From Pseudomonadota bacterium (GTDB lineage Bacteria > Myxococcota > Myxococcia > Myxococcales > Vulgatibacteraceae): 13,909 nt of DNA. Shown here piece by piece: positions 1 through 5,994 of this stretch. The DNA lies in the NCBI GenBank assembly GCA_023436385.1, contig JAEZJH010000479.1:1-13909 (forward strand), in the 5' to 3' direction. Under the pieces are notes generated by a model. The model was not told the DNA's origin. It did not search any database and was given only the letters and a program-made list of their open reading frames with translations. Made by a program: the position numbers and the translations under genes. How positions within the stretch are numbered: the stretch's first letter is position 1; each line of letters starts with the position of its first letter.

Positions 1-2146
1 GCCGGTTGCGGTAGCGCCGGGCGTTGGCGGGGGCGATCCGGTCCTGCACCACCGCGGCCGTGGTCTGGGGATCGAGGGCGGTGATGGCGAAGCTGTAGAC
101 GACCGGCGCCCCGCCGACCGCGGCGTAGGCCAGCTTCCCCCCGACCAGCCCACCGCCGGCGAAGGCGAGCGGCCGGACGGACGGCATGCGCCCGAGGCTG
201 TTGATCGCCTCGAGGCGACGGATCCCGAACCGCCGCGCCGCCTGGGCGTTGACGACGAACTCACCCTTGGAGAGGAGCGCCGGGATGGAGTCGGACGTCT
301 CGGTGCCGGGGCCATCGACGGGGCCGCCCCTGGAGAACCCGACCGCAGTGAGGATCGCCCCGCCGACTCCGCCGCTCGCGGCGCCGGTGATCATCTTCAC
401 GATCCCGGCCACGATGAGCTGCTTGATGAGGTCGACGACCATCTTCTTCAGCGTGTCGAGGACGGTCTTCAGCCCATCGAAACCCTCCTCGAGGGGAAGA
501 AGGACCAGGTCCGCGATCGTGTTGCCGGCGTAGTTGGCGACCGTGTCGACCGCCTTCTTCTGCGCCTCCGACCGCTTCGCGGCCTCCTCCTTCGCCTTCG
601 CGGTGATGGCCTGGTCCCGCTGGGCCAGAAGGATGCGGCGCCGTTCGACGTACTCCTGCTCGGTGAGGAGCTCTTCTTCGCGCTGGCGCCGAAGAGCCTC
701 GAGCTGCTGTTCGTAGGAGGCGGCCAGGTCGTCCAGCTCCGTCTCGGTGAGCTGCGCCTGCATCGCCTGCGTCTCGAGGGCGTTGTCGATCTTCCGCCGC
801 TCGAGCTCCCGGGACTCCTCGAGCTCCGCCTCGGCGAGCTCGCGCTGCTCCTCCTGGTTCAGGGCGTAGAGCTCGCGGAGGTACTGCTGGGCCTCCGTCT
901 CGATCGTCTTCTCGTCCTCGATCTTCCGGAGCAGGGCGACCTTCTGAGCCGCGTACTGGGCCTTGATGTCGTCCGTCTTGGTCGCGGTGGCCTTGGCTCC
1001 AAGCGCCTGGACCCGGAGCATCGAATCCTCGACCCGCTCTGCCATCTCCTTCGCGGCCTTGGCCAGCTTCGACCAGTCCTTGACGATCGCGTCCGCGCCC
1101 TTCTTGTTCGTCTCAGCCGTCTTCTCGACGGCGTCGCCGGTGTCGACCCAGACATCCTTCAGGGCGTTCCAGGTCTCGGGGATCGCGGTGAAGACGCTGG
1201 TGTCCTTCACCACGCTCTTGGCGGTCTCCCAGGCCCCCCGGAAGTCCCCACTGATCGCCTGGACGATCGTCGCGGCCACGCCGCCGATGAGCGTTCCGAT
1301 GTTGTCGAACACCTTCCCGACGATCACCCCCACCGACGCGACGAGCTTAAAGCCGGTGGACACCACCGCGGCAAAGCCGTTGGTCTTCTTCCCGGACTCC
1401 ACCAGCCAGTCGGTGAACTTGACCAGTGCAGGGAGCAGCTCCGCGCTTACCTTGAGGGCGATGCCGTTCGTGACGGTGCCGAGGCGGGTCATGTTGTCGT
1501 TGAACGCCTCGGCTCGGGCCGCGGTATCAGCGCTGATGACCACGCCGAGCGATTCCGCCTCCTTCTTCATCTCCTCGATGCCCGCGCGCCCCGAGTTGAG
1601 CATCGGGATCAGCGCGGCCCCACTCCGGCCGAACAGCTGCATGGCCAGGCCGGCCTTGGTCGCGCCGTCGGGCAGTTCGGCGAAGCGGTCGGCGACGTCG
1701 AGGAGCATCTCGTCGCTGGAGCGAATCGATCCGTCGGCGTTGCGAAACGCGACCCCGAGCTGGGAGAAGGCGCGCTCCGCACTCGACGTGCCGTTCGCCG
1801 CAGCGACCGCCTGCTGGGCCAGCTTGCCCAGCCCCTTGGAGATATCCTCGACGCTCGCGTCGGCGAGGCTGCCGGCGTACTGCAGCGCGGACAGGGTCTC
1901 GACGGCGACGCCGCTCTTCACCGACAGCTTGGCAAGAGCATCGGCGCCGTCGATCGCAGCGTCGACGACGCCGAGGACCGCCTTTCCGGAAAGGTACCCT
2001 GCCGCCGCCGCCCCGAAGGTCTTCAGCGCGGTGCCCATCTTCCCGACCGCACCGTCCACCGCGGACTGTGCCTTCGCGAAGTCCTGCTGCAGACGGGCGA
2101 TGTTGGCCTGGATGTCGATCAGCAGGGTCCCGATCTTCGCCGCCAT
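1..2146 (-). CDS. Tail tape measure protein (C-terminus beyond window)
   Basis: This frame starts at ATG 2146-2144 and stays open through base 1, so about 715 residues are visible and the stop lies outside the window. Tape measure proteins fill the tail tube, set its length and are ejected with the DNA. The N-terminus (MAAKIGTLLIDIQANIARLQ) and the helical block that follows have the usual form for the family. Hydrophobic, Gly/Val-rich segments at about residues 257-300 could be membrane-active. A long charged coiled-coil region with many Glu, Lys, Arg and Gln spans about 390-535. At about 607-637 is the family's common C-terminal signature: GGPVDGPGTETSDSIPALLS followed by KGEFVVNA. GGAG with a 10-base spacer precedes the ATG, which begins 4 bases after the chaperone stop. 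The assignment is secure; the exact family is not. Confidence 0.93.
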   Translation of the reverse strand, partial: MAAKIGTLLIDIQANIARLQQDFAKAQSAVDGAVGKMGTALKTFGAAAAGYLSGKAVLGVVDAAIDGADALAKLSVKSGVAVETLSALQYAGSLADASVEDISKGLGKLAQQAVAAANGTSSAERAFSQLGVAFRNADGSIRSSDEMLLDVADRFAELPDGATKAGLAMQLFGRSGAALIPMLNSGRAGIEEMKKEAESLGVVISADTAARAEAFNDNMTRLGTVTNGIALKVSAELLPALVKFTDWLVESGKKTNGFAAVVSTGFKLVASVGVIVGKVFDNIGTLIGGVAATIVQAISGDFRGAWETAKSVVKDTSVFTAIPETWNALKDVWVDTGDAVEKTAETNKKGADAIVKDWSKLAKAAKEMAERVEDSMLRVQALGAKATATKTDDIKAQYAAQKVALLRKIEDEKTIETEAQQYLRELYALNQEEQRELAEAELEESRELERRKIDNALETQAMQAQLTETELDDLAASYEQQLEALRRQREEELLTEQEYVERRRILLAQRDQAITAKAKEEAAKRSEAQKKAVDTVANYAGNTIADLVLLPLEEGFDGLKTVLDTLKKMVVDLIKQLIVAGIVKMITGAASGGVGGAILTAVGFSRGGPVDGPGTETSDSIPALLSKGEFVVNAQAARRFGIRRLEAINSLGRMPSVRPLAFAGGGLVGGKLAYAAVGGAPVVYSFAITALDPQTTAAVVQDRIAPANARRYRNR

Positions 2147-2150
2147 GGGG

Positions 2151-2836
2151 TCACTTCTCCGCCCGGGCCTTGGCCCGCGCCCATCCGGTGATGGCGTGTG
2201 CCGCTGCCTTGAGCTGGGTGGGGGTCATCACCTCGGAGGCCGACGCGGGCGCCTCCTCGGCAGCGATGCTGGGTAGGTCGAAGAAGTCGCCCGGGTCCCA
2301 GGGATCGGCTCGCACCTTCGGATCCCGATGGACGTTGGCCACCACGGCAGCGAGCACGCCGGCCCGGTAGTCCGCCACCTCTCGAGCCTGGGCCGCCCGC
2401 TCGTTGAGGGCGGCGAACTCCCGCGGGGTCAGCTCGCCGAGCTCGTCATCGGGGAGGCGGAGGTCGAAGCGGCCAACGGCCCAGAGCTCGAGCCAGGTGA
2501 GGGCGCGGCCGCTTCGGGAGGGTTCGCCGGCTGCTCCGGAGCGCTCTCCCCGACCACCGCCTGCACGGCCCGGGTCATCTCGAGGATTCCCCCGAAGTCG
2601 AGCAGCTCCGCGACGTGGTCCTCGGTGAGCGTCTCCCCGTTCCGCTTCGCGTCCGACTGCAACATCGCGGTGAAGAGCACGAGCATCTTCCCCGGGGTGC
2701 GGAAGTCCGCGAGGTTCAGACCGTCCTCGAGGACGTTCACGCCGGCTACGTCGTGCAGGTATCGGAGCGAGTTGAAATCAAAGGCCAGCCGTCGCTCCCG
2801 GTCGAGCTGCACCGTGACGTTCTTGAGCGGACGCAT
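2151..2836 (-). CDS. Tail assembly chaperone, GT-like product made by -1 frameshift
   Basis: The T-like frame ending at 2151 encodes about 116 residues with a conserved look from 2501 onward: it opens LTWLELWAVGRFDL, continues through LTPREFAALN, and includes the run DYRAGVLAAVVANVHRDPK. In this frame I find no ATG, GTG or TTG from about 2700 down to the GTG at 2378, which lies well inside the conserved part. The frame is -1 relative to the upstream G-like frame. Lambda-type tails make a G and a G-T fusion by -1 frameshifting, and both help load the tape measure for tube assembly. A fusion from ATG 2836 would be about 228 residues. The shift should occur upstream of 2501. No canonical slippery heptamer is present; CCCTCCC at 2522-2516 is a weak candidate. 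The alternative is a sequencing indel. The frame relation is directly visible; the mechanism is inferred. Confidence 0.75.
2429..2836 (-). CDS. Tail assembly chaperone, G-like (unshifted product)
   Basis: This is a 135-residue product in the position between tail tube and tape measure, where G-type tail chaperones are found. The start is ATG 2836-2834, one base overlapping the tail tube stop in a TGATG arrangement; there is no convincing Shine-Dalgarno sequence, so translational coupling is likely. Residues 1 to about 90 look like a folded domain (MRPLKNVTVQLDRERRLAFD, then FNSLRYLHDVAGVNVLEDG). The last 35 or so residues are a low-complexity Pro/Ala/Ser tail. That tail is probably what remains when ribosomes fail to shift, because the -1 frame over the same DNA holds the conserved T-like sequence. 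Longer upstream starts in this frame were rejected because they would overlap the whole end of the tube gene and translate as Arg-rich shadow sequence. Confidence 0.8.
   Translation of the reverse strand: MRPLKNVTVQLDRERRLAFDFNSLRYLHDVAGVNVLEDGLNLADFRTPGKMLVLFTAMLQSDAKRNGETLTEDHVAELLDFGGILEMTRAVQAVVGESAPEQPANPPEAAAPSPGSSSGPLAASTSASPMTSSAS
2465..2522 (-). promoter_or_regulatory. Candidate frameshift element: inverted repeat in the G/T overlap
   Basis: On the minus strand CGAAGCGGCC (2516-2507) pairs perfectly with GGCCGCTTCG (2474-2465), a 10-bp stem with a 32-base loop. It starts at the end of CCCTCCC (2522-2516), where G-frame CCT could slip to CCC. The position, inside the G/T overlap and at the edge of the conserved T-like sequence, suits a stimulator of -1 frameshifting. 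The near-zero spacer and imperfect heptamer argue against the textbook form. Confidence 0.4.
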
Positions 2837-3252
2837 CAGGGCGCCGCCACGAAGGTCGGGACGCCGGTGACGTCCGCGGTGAAGGAGGCCGTCATCAGAC
2901 CTTCCTTGGTGATCTCCCCGGGCTCGAACGCGGAGCAGACGGCGGAGAACTGCCACTTCTCACCGTCGGGGAAGACGATCTGCAGCTTGGCCACGGTGCC
3001 CACCGCGGCGATGAGGTCCGCGTGCCCCTCGTCGGCCGGATCGTAGTTGATCCCGATCGAGGTCTGGCCCCAGTCGATGATGCCGGCCAGCTTCTCCTTC
3101 GCCTTGTTCGCCGACTTCATGTGGGTCGCGTCGACCACCTCGGCGGTGACGCCGGGCGGCTTCACGGAGGTGATCCCTCCGACGGTGGTGTACTGGCCCG
3201 GCGTGCCCGACTCGATCTCGAGGACGGTGCCGAACCCGATCTTCGCGGTCAT
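2836..3252 (-). CDS. Major tail tube protein
   Basis: This 138-residue protein is likely the tube subunit of a non-contractile tail, related to the lambda gpV-like tail tube fold. It begins MTAKIGFGTVLEIESG and contains the pattern GITSVKPPGVTAEVVDATHM, which is typical of phage tube proteins near the N-terminus. The rest is beta-rich, with no obvious extra Ig-like domain at the C-terminus. TAGGAGAGCTTC precedes the ATG; its AGGAG overlaps the stop of the upstream gene, and the gap is only 9 bases. No sheath gene lies next to it, which supports a siphovirus. Relatively strong ribosome binding fits the high copy number needed. The family assignment is from sequence pattern and gene order, not from a database comparison. 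Confidence 0.85.
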   Translation of the reverse strand: MTAKIGFGTVLEIESGTPGQYTTVGGITSVKPPGVTAEVVDATHMKSANKAKEKLAGIIDWGQTSIGINYDPADEGHADLIAAVGTVAKLQIVFPDGEKWQFSAVCSAFEPGEITKEGLMTASFTADVTGVPTFVAAP

Positions 3253-3261
3253 GAAGCTCTC

Positions 3262-3681
3262 CTACGGCACCTGCCGGTGCCAGACGATGAACTGCATCTG
3301 CACTCCAAACAGCCCGGTCTCCGGATCCGGGGGGCTGTCCTCCTGCTCGTCGAGGAAGACCCCCTTGATGACCTGGTCGCCCCACCGGCCTCGATAGCAG
3401 TGGAGCGCTCCCACCACGGCGGTAGCGATCCGCTTGGCGAGGGCCACGGCGGACTCCCCGGGGACGTCGACGGCCAGTGCGTCGACTTCCGCCGCGGTGC
3501 GGACCAGGCCGGTCGCACCCTGCATGTCGACCTCCGGGATCGACGAGGTCAGGATGGTGATCGCGGGGAACGCCGCGCCCTCCGGGACATCGCCACCGCA
3601 GGTGATCCGCTCGGGAGGGACCAGGTCCGTCACCGCGCTGGAGGTGGAGAGGTGGGCCCGGAGCCCGGCATCGATTGTCAT
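3262..3681 (-). CDS. DUF3168-like tail terminator / tail completion protein
   Basis: This 139-residue protein has the usual length and pattern of DUF3168 tail completion proteins, which cap the tube at the head-proximal end and join the tail to the neck. Visible features are an N-terminal helix (IDAGLRAHLSTSSAVTDLV), then PPERI, the strand PAITILTSS, a central helix (ESAVALAKRIATAVVGAL), and a C-terminal strand ending MQFIVWHRQVP. It starts at ATG 3681-3679, overlapping the upstream gp10-like gene by 4 bases (ATGA), with the purine-rich AAGGGGAAGG just upstream. Its place between the gp10-like gene and the tail tube is the standard one. The function is inferred from family and order. Confidence 0.83.
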   Translation of the reverse strand: MTIDAGLRAHLSTSSAVTDLVPPERITCGGDVPEGAAFPAITILTSSIPEVDMQGATGLVRTAAEVDALAVDVPGESAVALAKRIATAVVGALHCYRGRWGDQVIKGVFLDEQEDSPPDPETGLFGVQMQFIVWHRQVP

Positions 3682-4247
3682 CGCGCCTTCCCCTTGCGCT
3701 TGAGGGCTCGCTCGGTGCGCTTTCGTGCGTCAGCGATCACGGCGTGGAGCGCGCCGTCGGACTCCTCAAGGAAGGTTGGCTCGAGGAATGGCTGGGCCTC
3801 GATGGAGCCGGAGTAGCCCCGCTGGGACCCGGTCACCGACCGGAACAGGGCCGCGGCCTTGCCCCGCGCGGACCCGCGGTACCGCTTGGCGGTCCCGTAC
3901 TCGAACCACCGCCACCAGATCTGCGGGTCGTTGACTTCCTTCGTCTTCCCGTCTCGCCCCTGCCGGACCCGCGGCAGGGACGCGATGTGGATTCCGGAGA
4001 ACATCCGGCCCCACCGCTTCTTGTACCGCGGCTTGGATATCCGGATGGCCTGGCGGAGCCTGCGCCTGCCGGTGGCGCTCATGTTGAGCCGGCGCGCCTT
4101 CTGTAACAGGACGGTCCGGAAGAACTGTATGCCGGCGAGGCTCGCCGCCCGCATCACCCGCCGCTCGAACTTGTCTCCAAGCTGCTTCAGGCTCTCCGCT
4201 AGTTCGTCGGCACCGAAGATCTGCCCCTCCGCGACGGTGCGCTTCAC
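3678..4247 (-). CDS. HK97 gp10-like head-tail connection protein
   Basis: This 189-residue protein resembles HK97 gp10 family proteins, which act at the neck or tail completion stage. The diagnostic part is WWRWFEYGTAKRYRG followed later by EAQPFLEPTF, matching the family's pattern of a Glu/Tyr-Gly-Thr turn and then a Gln-Pro-Phe-Leu-x-Pro motif. An Arg/Lys-rich N-terminal half and a basic C-terminus (RKRTERALKRKGKAR) flank it. I chose GTG 4247-4245 as start: GGAGG lies 7 bases upstream and it overlaps the previous stop as GTGA. The upstream ATG at 4286 would add 13 residues (MDPADRRGGGGPD) that look like shadow sequence from the adaptor gene. It is slightly longer than many family members. 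Confidence 0.85.
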   Translation of the reverse strand: MKRTVAEGQIFGADELAESLKQLGDKFERRVMRAASLAGIQFFRTVLLQKARRLNMSATGRRRLRQAIRISKPRYKKRWGRMFSGIHIASLPRVRQGRDGKTKEVNDPQIWWRWFEYGTAKRYRGSARGKAAALFRSVTGSQRGYSGSIEAQPFLEPTFLEESDGALHAVIADARKRTERALKRKGKAR

Positions 4248-4573
4248 GTCCGGACCTCCACCGCCTCGACGGTCAGCTGGATCCACTCTCGGCGCCCTAG
4301 GTTGGCGATACCCCGGATGGCCCAGACCCGCCCGTCGAAGAGGAGGACGTGGTCGGACTCGACGCCGGCCCGCCAGCGGATGGTCACCCGGGCCGACCGG
4401 ACCCCCATCACCTGGGGCGCCGCGACCCGGTCCCTTGCGGTGACGTCGGCGACGTTCGCCCAGACGGTGGCGATCGCCACGGTCCCGGGGATCGGCTTGC
4501 CGTACGCGTCTCGCCCGGCGGCAGGATCCCTGCGGGCGATGGTCACCCGCTTGTCGAGCTGGCCGGCCCGCAT
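4244..4573 (-). CDS. Head-tail adaptor / head closure protein
   Basis: This 109-residue protein fits the phage head-tail joining family (SPP1 gp16-like / HK97 gp7-like stopper), a beta-barrel that sits below the connector and closes the head after packaging. The N-terminus MRAGQLDKRVTIARRDP is the family hallmark, and the C-terminal half has the expected strand pattern (VLLFDGRVWAIRGIANL, then a final EWIQLTVEAVEV). The start codon shares one base with the connector stop (TGATG) and no strong Shine-Dalgarno sequence is seen, so it is probably translated by coupling. The gp10-like gene follows with a GTGA overlap. Size and position are both standard. Confidence 0.88.
   Translation of the reverse strand: MRAGQLDKRVTIARRDPAAGRDAYGKPIPGTVAIATVWANVADVTARDRVAAPQVMGVRSARVTIRWRAGVESDHVLLFDGRVWAIRGIANLGRREWIQLTVEAVEVRT
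4255..4259 (-). promoter_or_regulatory. Shine-Dalgarno that fixes the GTG start of the gp10-like gene
   Basis: GGAGG on the minus strand lies 7 bases before GTG 4247-4245. No comparable site precedes the alternative ATG at 4286. It sits inside the last codons of the head closure gene. Confidence 0.75.
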
Positions 4574-5142
4574 CAGTAGACCCGGTACGGCCCCAGGAGG
4601 GCCTCGGCAGTGCGGGCCAGCTTCGAGGACACGGTCCCCACCACCAGCGTCCCGCGGTTGTCGTAGGCGTCCTGGACGTCCAGCAGGATCGCCTGCCGGA
4701 TCGGCTCGGGGACGTCCTCGCCCACCTCGCCGTAGCCGGCGGAGTACTCGACGACGACGGCGCCGAGCTGGGCCCGGGTCGCCGGCCAGGCCTTCCCGGG
4801 CGCCGGGGCGAGCCGGGCGGGGGCGGAGTACTCGTCGATCTGGTAGTCGGCGGGGTCCATGGTCCGCTCGACGCCGGCGGGGTCGACGTACTTCACCGCT
4901 ACCACCTCGAGGAGCGGCGGCCGCTCGAGCTCGAGCTCGCCGACCGGGAAGGCGTCGAGGTGAAGCCGGAGCGTCCGGCCGATGAGCGCCCGGCGGGTCC
5001 GGGTCTCCGCCCGCTCCCGGGCCGCCACGATGAGCCGCTCGATCAGCGCGTCGTCGTCGGCGTGGTCGACCCGGCAGTGGGCCTTGGCCTCCTCCAGGCT
5101 GACGGGCTCGACGTCCGGAGGTGCCACCAGCTGGAGGGCCAT
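4573..5142 (-). CDS. Head-tail connector, gp6-like / phiE125 gp8 family
   Basis: This 189-residue protein matches the connector family that forms a ring beneath the portal (HK97 gp6, phiE125 gp8). The N-terminal pattern is diagnostic: PPDVEPVSLEEAKAHCRVD, then DDDALIERLIVAARERAETR and TRRALIGRTL. A beta-rich middle follows (DPAGVERTMDPADYQIDEYS), then VVVEYSAGYG and VPEPIRQAILLDVQDAYDNR, as in other family members. AGGAG with a 7-base spacer precedes ATG 5142-5140 and overlaps the stop of the upstream gene, 3 bases away. The length is normal for the longer members of the family. Confidence 0.9.
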   Translation of the reverse strand: MALQLVAPPDVEPVSLEEAKAHCRVDHADDDALIERLIVAARERAETRTRRALIGRTLRLHLDAFPVGELELERPPLLEVVAVKYVDPAGVERTMDPADYQIDEYSAPARLAPAPGKAWPATRAQLGAVVVEYSAGYGEVGEDVPEPIRQAILLDVQDAYDNRGTLVVGTVSSKLARTAEALLGPYRVY

Positions 5143-5145
5143 GCG

Positions 5146-5436
5146 CTACTCCTGCTCTTCCTCGTCCTCGTCGTCGCCGACGGGGGCGCGCTCGTCCTGC
5201 GGGGGCTCGGTAGGCGCGGCCGCGGCCCGGGCCCGGGCGGTCCTCGCGGGCTTGTTGCCGGAGGGCTTCGCCGGCGGCGCCGCGGTGGCAGGCGTGGGCT
5301 TCTTCTCGGCGGGAACCTCGACGGCGTAACCGCCGGCGACGAGCTCGCGCGCTTCTTTCTCCGGCCGGTCGATCACCTGGCCCGCGTTGGCAGCGCCGTC
5401 GGTCCCGGCCATCGCCACCAGCATCTTGATTCTCAC
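5146..5436 (-). CDS. Small head-region protein with acidic C-terminal tail, function unknown
   Basis: This 96-residue protein starts with GTG 5436-5434, preceded by GAGG at a 5-base spacer. An ATG four codons further in is the alternative start. Residues 1-43 form a compact motif (MRIKMLVAMAGTDGAANAGQ, then EARELVAGGYAVEV) seen in many small phage proteins located between the capsid and connector genes. It resembles a short beta-hairpin plus helix unit. From about residue 44 the sequence is disordered: a Pro/Ala/Lys/Arg-rich linker and then a strongly acidic end (DDEDEEEQE). The function is unknown. The context suggests a minor head or head-assembly role. That the gene is real is supported by its phasing, ribosome site and close packing with the connector gene. 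Confidence 0.72.
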   Translation of the reverse strand: MRIKMLVAMAGTDGAANAGQVIDRPEKEARELVAGGYAVEVPAEKKPTPATAAPPAKPSGNKPARTARARAAAAPTEPPQDERAPVGDDEDEEEQE

Positions 5437-5448
5437 GGGAGCCTCGGA

Positions 5449-5473
5449 CCCGGGGGCTGGCTACTCCCCCGGG
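5449..5473 (-). other. GC-rich hairpin between candidate decoration gene and next gene
   Basis: CCCGGGGG (5449-5456) and CCCCCGGG (5466-5473) can form an 8-bp stem with a 9-base loop in the 51-base gap. No T-run follows on the minus strand. It lies 12 bases before the GTG start of the next gene, so it could affect mRNA stability or initiation there. Function is unproven. Confidence 0.45.
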
Positions 5474-5487
5474 CGGTTGGAGTGGGA

Positions 5488-5913
5488 CTACGCGCAGACG
5501 ACCGAAGTGACGCTGACGACGGTGGAGTCGACCGGCGGCGGGAGCTTCCGGCCGCCGGAGAGGATCGCGGTGACGTCGTCGATCACCGCGTTCTGGGTCT
5601 TCCGGGTGACCACCGCGCGGACGTACCTCTTCGTCGGCTTCACCACCTCGAGGACGACGAGCTTGTTGTCGGCGTCGTCGGCGACCGCGACGACGGCGTC
5701 AGAGATATCCGCCATGTCGGAGCCGTCGGCGGCGGTGCCCTGCTGGGCCTTCACGCCGGTCACAGCGCCGGCGGTAATCGCCCCGAAGGCGACGATGAAG
5801 GTGACGTCCTCGAAGCCGGCGGTGTCGACGACGGAGCTGTTCGCGTCCGCCGCGCCGGCGGCCACCGCGTTCGAAACCCGGATGACCTTGGTTTCCTTGG
5901 CCAGGTTCTTCAT
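5488..5913 (-). CDS. Candidate capsid decoration / head-associated protein
   Basis: This 141-residue protein is encoded directly after the major capsid gene. It belongs by pattern to a family I have seen at this position in HK97-like phages, usually labelled hypothetical: an N-terminal KETKVIRVSNAVAAG, then VDTAGFEDVTFIVAFG and VTGVKAQQGTAADG. Later elements are VVLEVVKPTKRYVRAVVTRK and NAVIDDVTAILSG. The alternation of hydrophobic strands and Gly/Asp turns suggests a beta-sandwich. Position and size suit a decoration or head-fibre base protein, but no experiment or domain name supports this directly. GAGGG lies 9 bases before ATG 5913 and overlaps a 12-bp palindrome. The gene also sits behind a hairpin, so its expression relative to capsid may be set there. 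Confidence 0.7.
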   Translation of the reverse strand: MKNLAKETKVIRVSNAVAAGAADANSSVVDTAGFEDVTFIVAFGAITAGAVTGVKAQQGTAADGSDMADISDAVVAVADDADNKLVVLEVVKPTKRYVRAVVTRKTQNAVIDDVTAILSGGRKLPPPVDSTVVSVTSVVCA

Positions 5914-5925
5914 GGGATCGATCCC
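5914..5925 (-). promoter_or_regulatory. 12-bp palindrome abutting a start codon and covering its ribosome site
   Basis: GGGATCGATCCC directly precedes ATG 5913-5911. On the minus strand the run GAGGGA (5927-5922), the only plausible Shine-Dalgarno sequence, lies partly inside it. Folding would pair GGGA with TCCC around a TCGA loop and mask the ribosome site; as DNA it could be a dimeric protein site. Both roles are inference. Confidence 0.4.
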
Positions 5926-5950
5926 TCGTAGAAAAGAATGGGAGGAGCCG

Positions 5951-5972
5951 GCGGGCGCTTGAAAGCGCCCGC
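5951..5972 (-). terminator. Hairpin after the major capsid gene, possible attenuator
   Basis: GCGGGCGC (5951-5958) pairs with GCGCCCGC (5965-5972) around a 6-base loop, about 22 bases after the capsid stop. On the minus strand a T-rich tract (TTCTTTTCT, 5939-5931) follows, but about 11 bases beyond the stem rather than immediately. A full terminator in mid-operon would be odd; partial termination or 3' end protection of capsid mRNA is more likely. Confidence 0.45.
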
Positions 5973-5994
5973 GCGGCGTGGGCCTCGCCGACCG

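Noticed and set aside
963..2276. Plus-strand open frame of over 400 codons
   Set aside because: It is antisense to the tape measure gene, whose minus-strand translation has clear family motifs. The plus-strand product is Ser/Ala-rich and unphased with any neighbour.
2151..2378. T-like chaperone as a separate 75-residue gene from GTG 2378
   Set aside because: The conserved sequence in this frame continues well upstream of 2378 to about 2501 without a start codon, so internal initiation would cut the domain.
3678..4286. Longer version of the gp10-like gene starting at 4286
   Set aside because: The extra 13 residues overlap the adaptor gene and lack a ribosome site, while GTG 4247 has GGAGG at 7 bases and a GTGA overlap.
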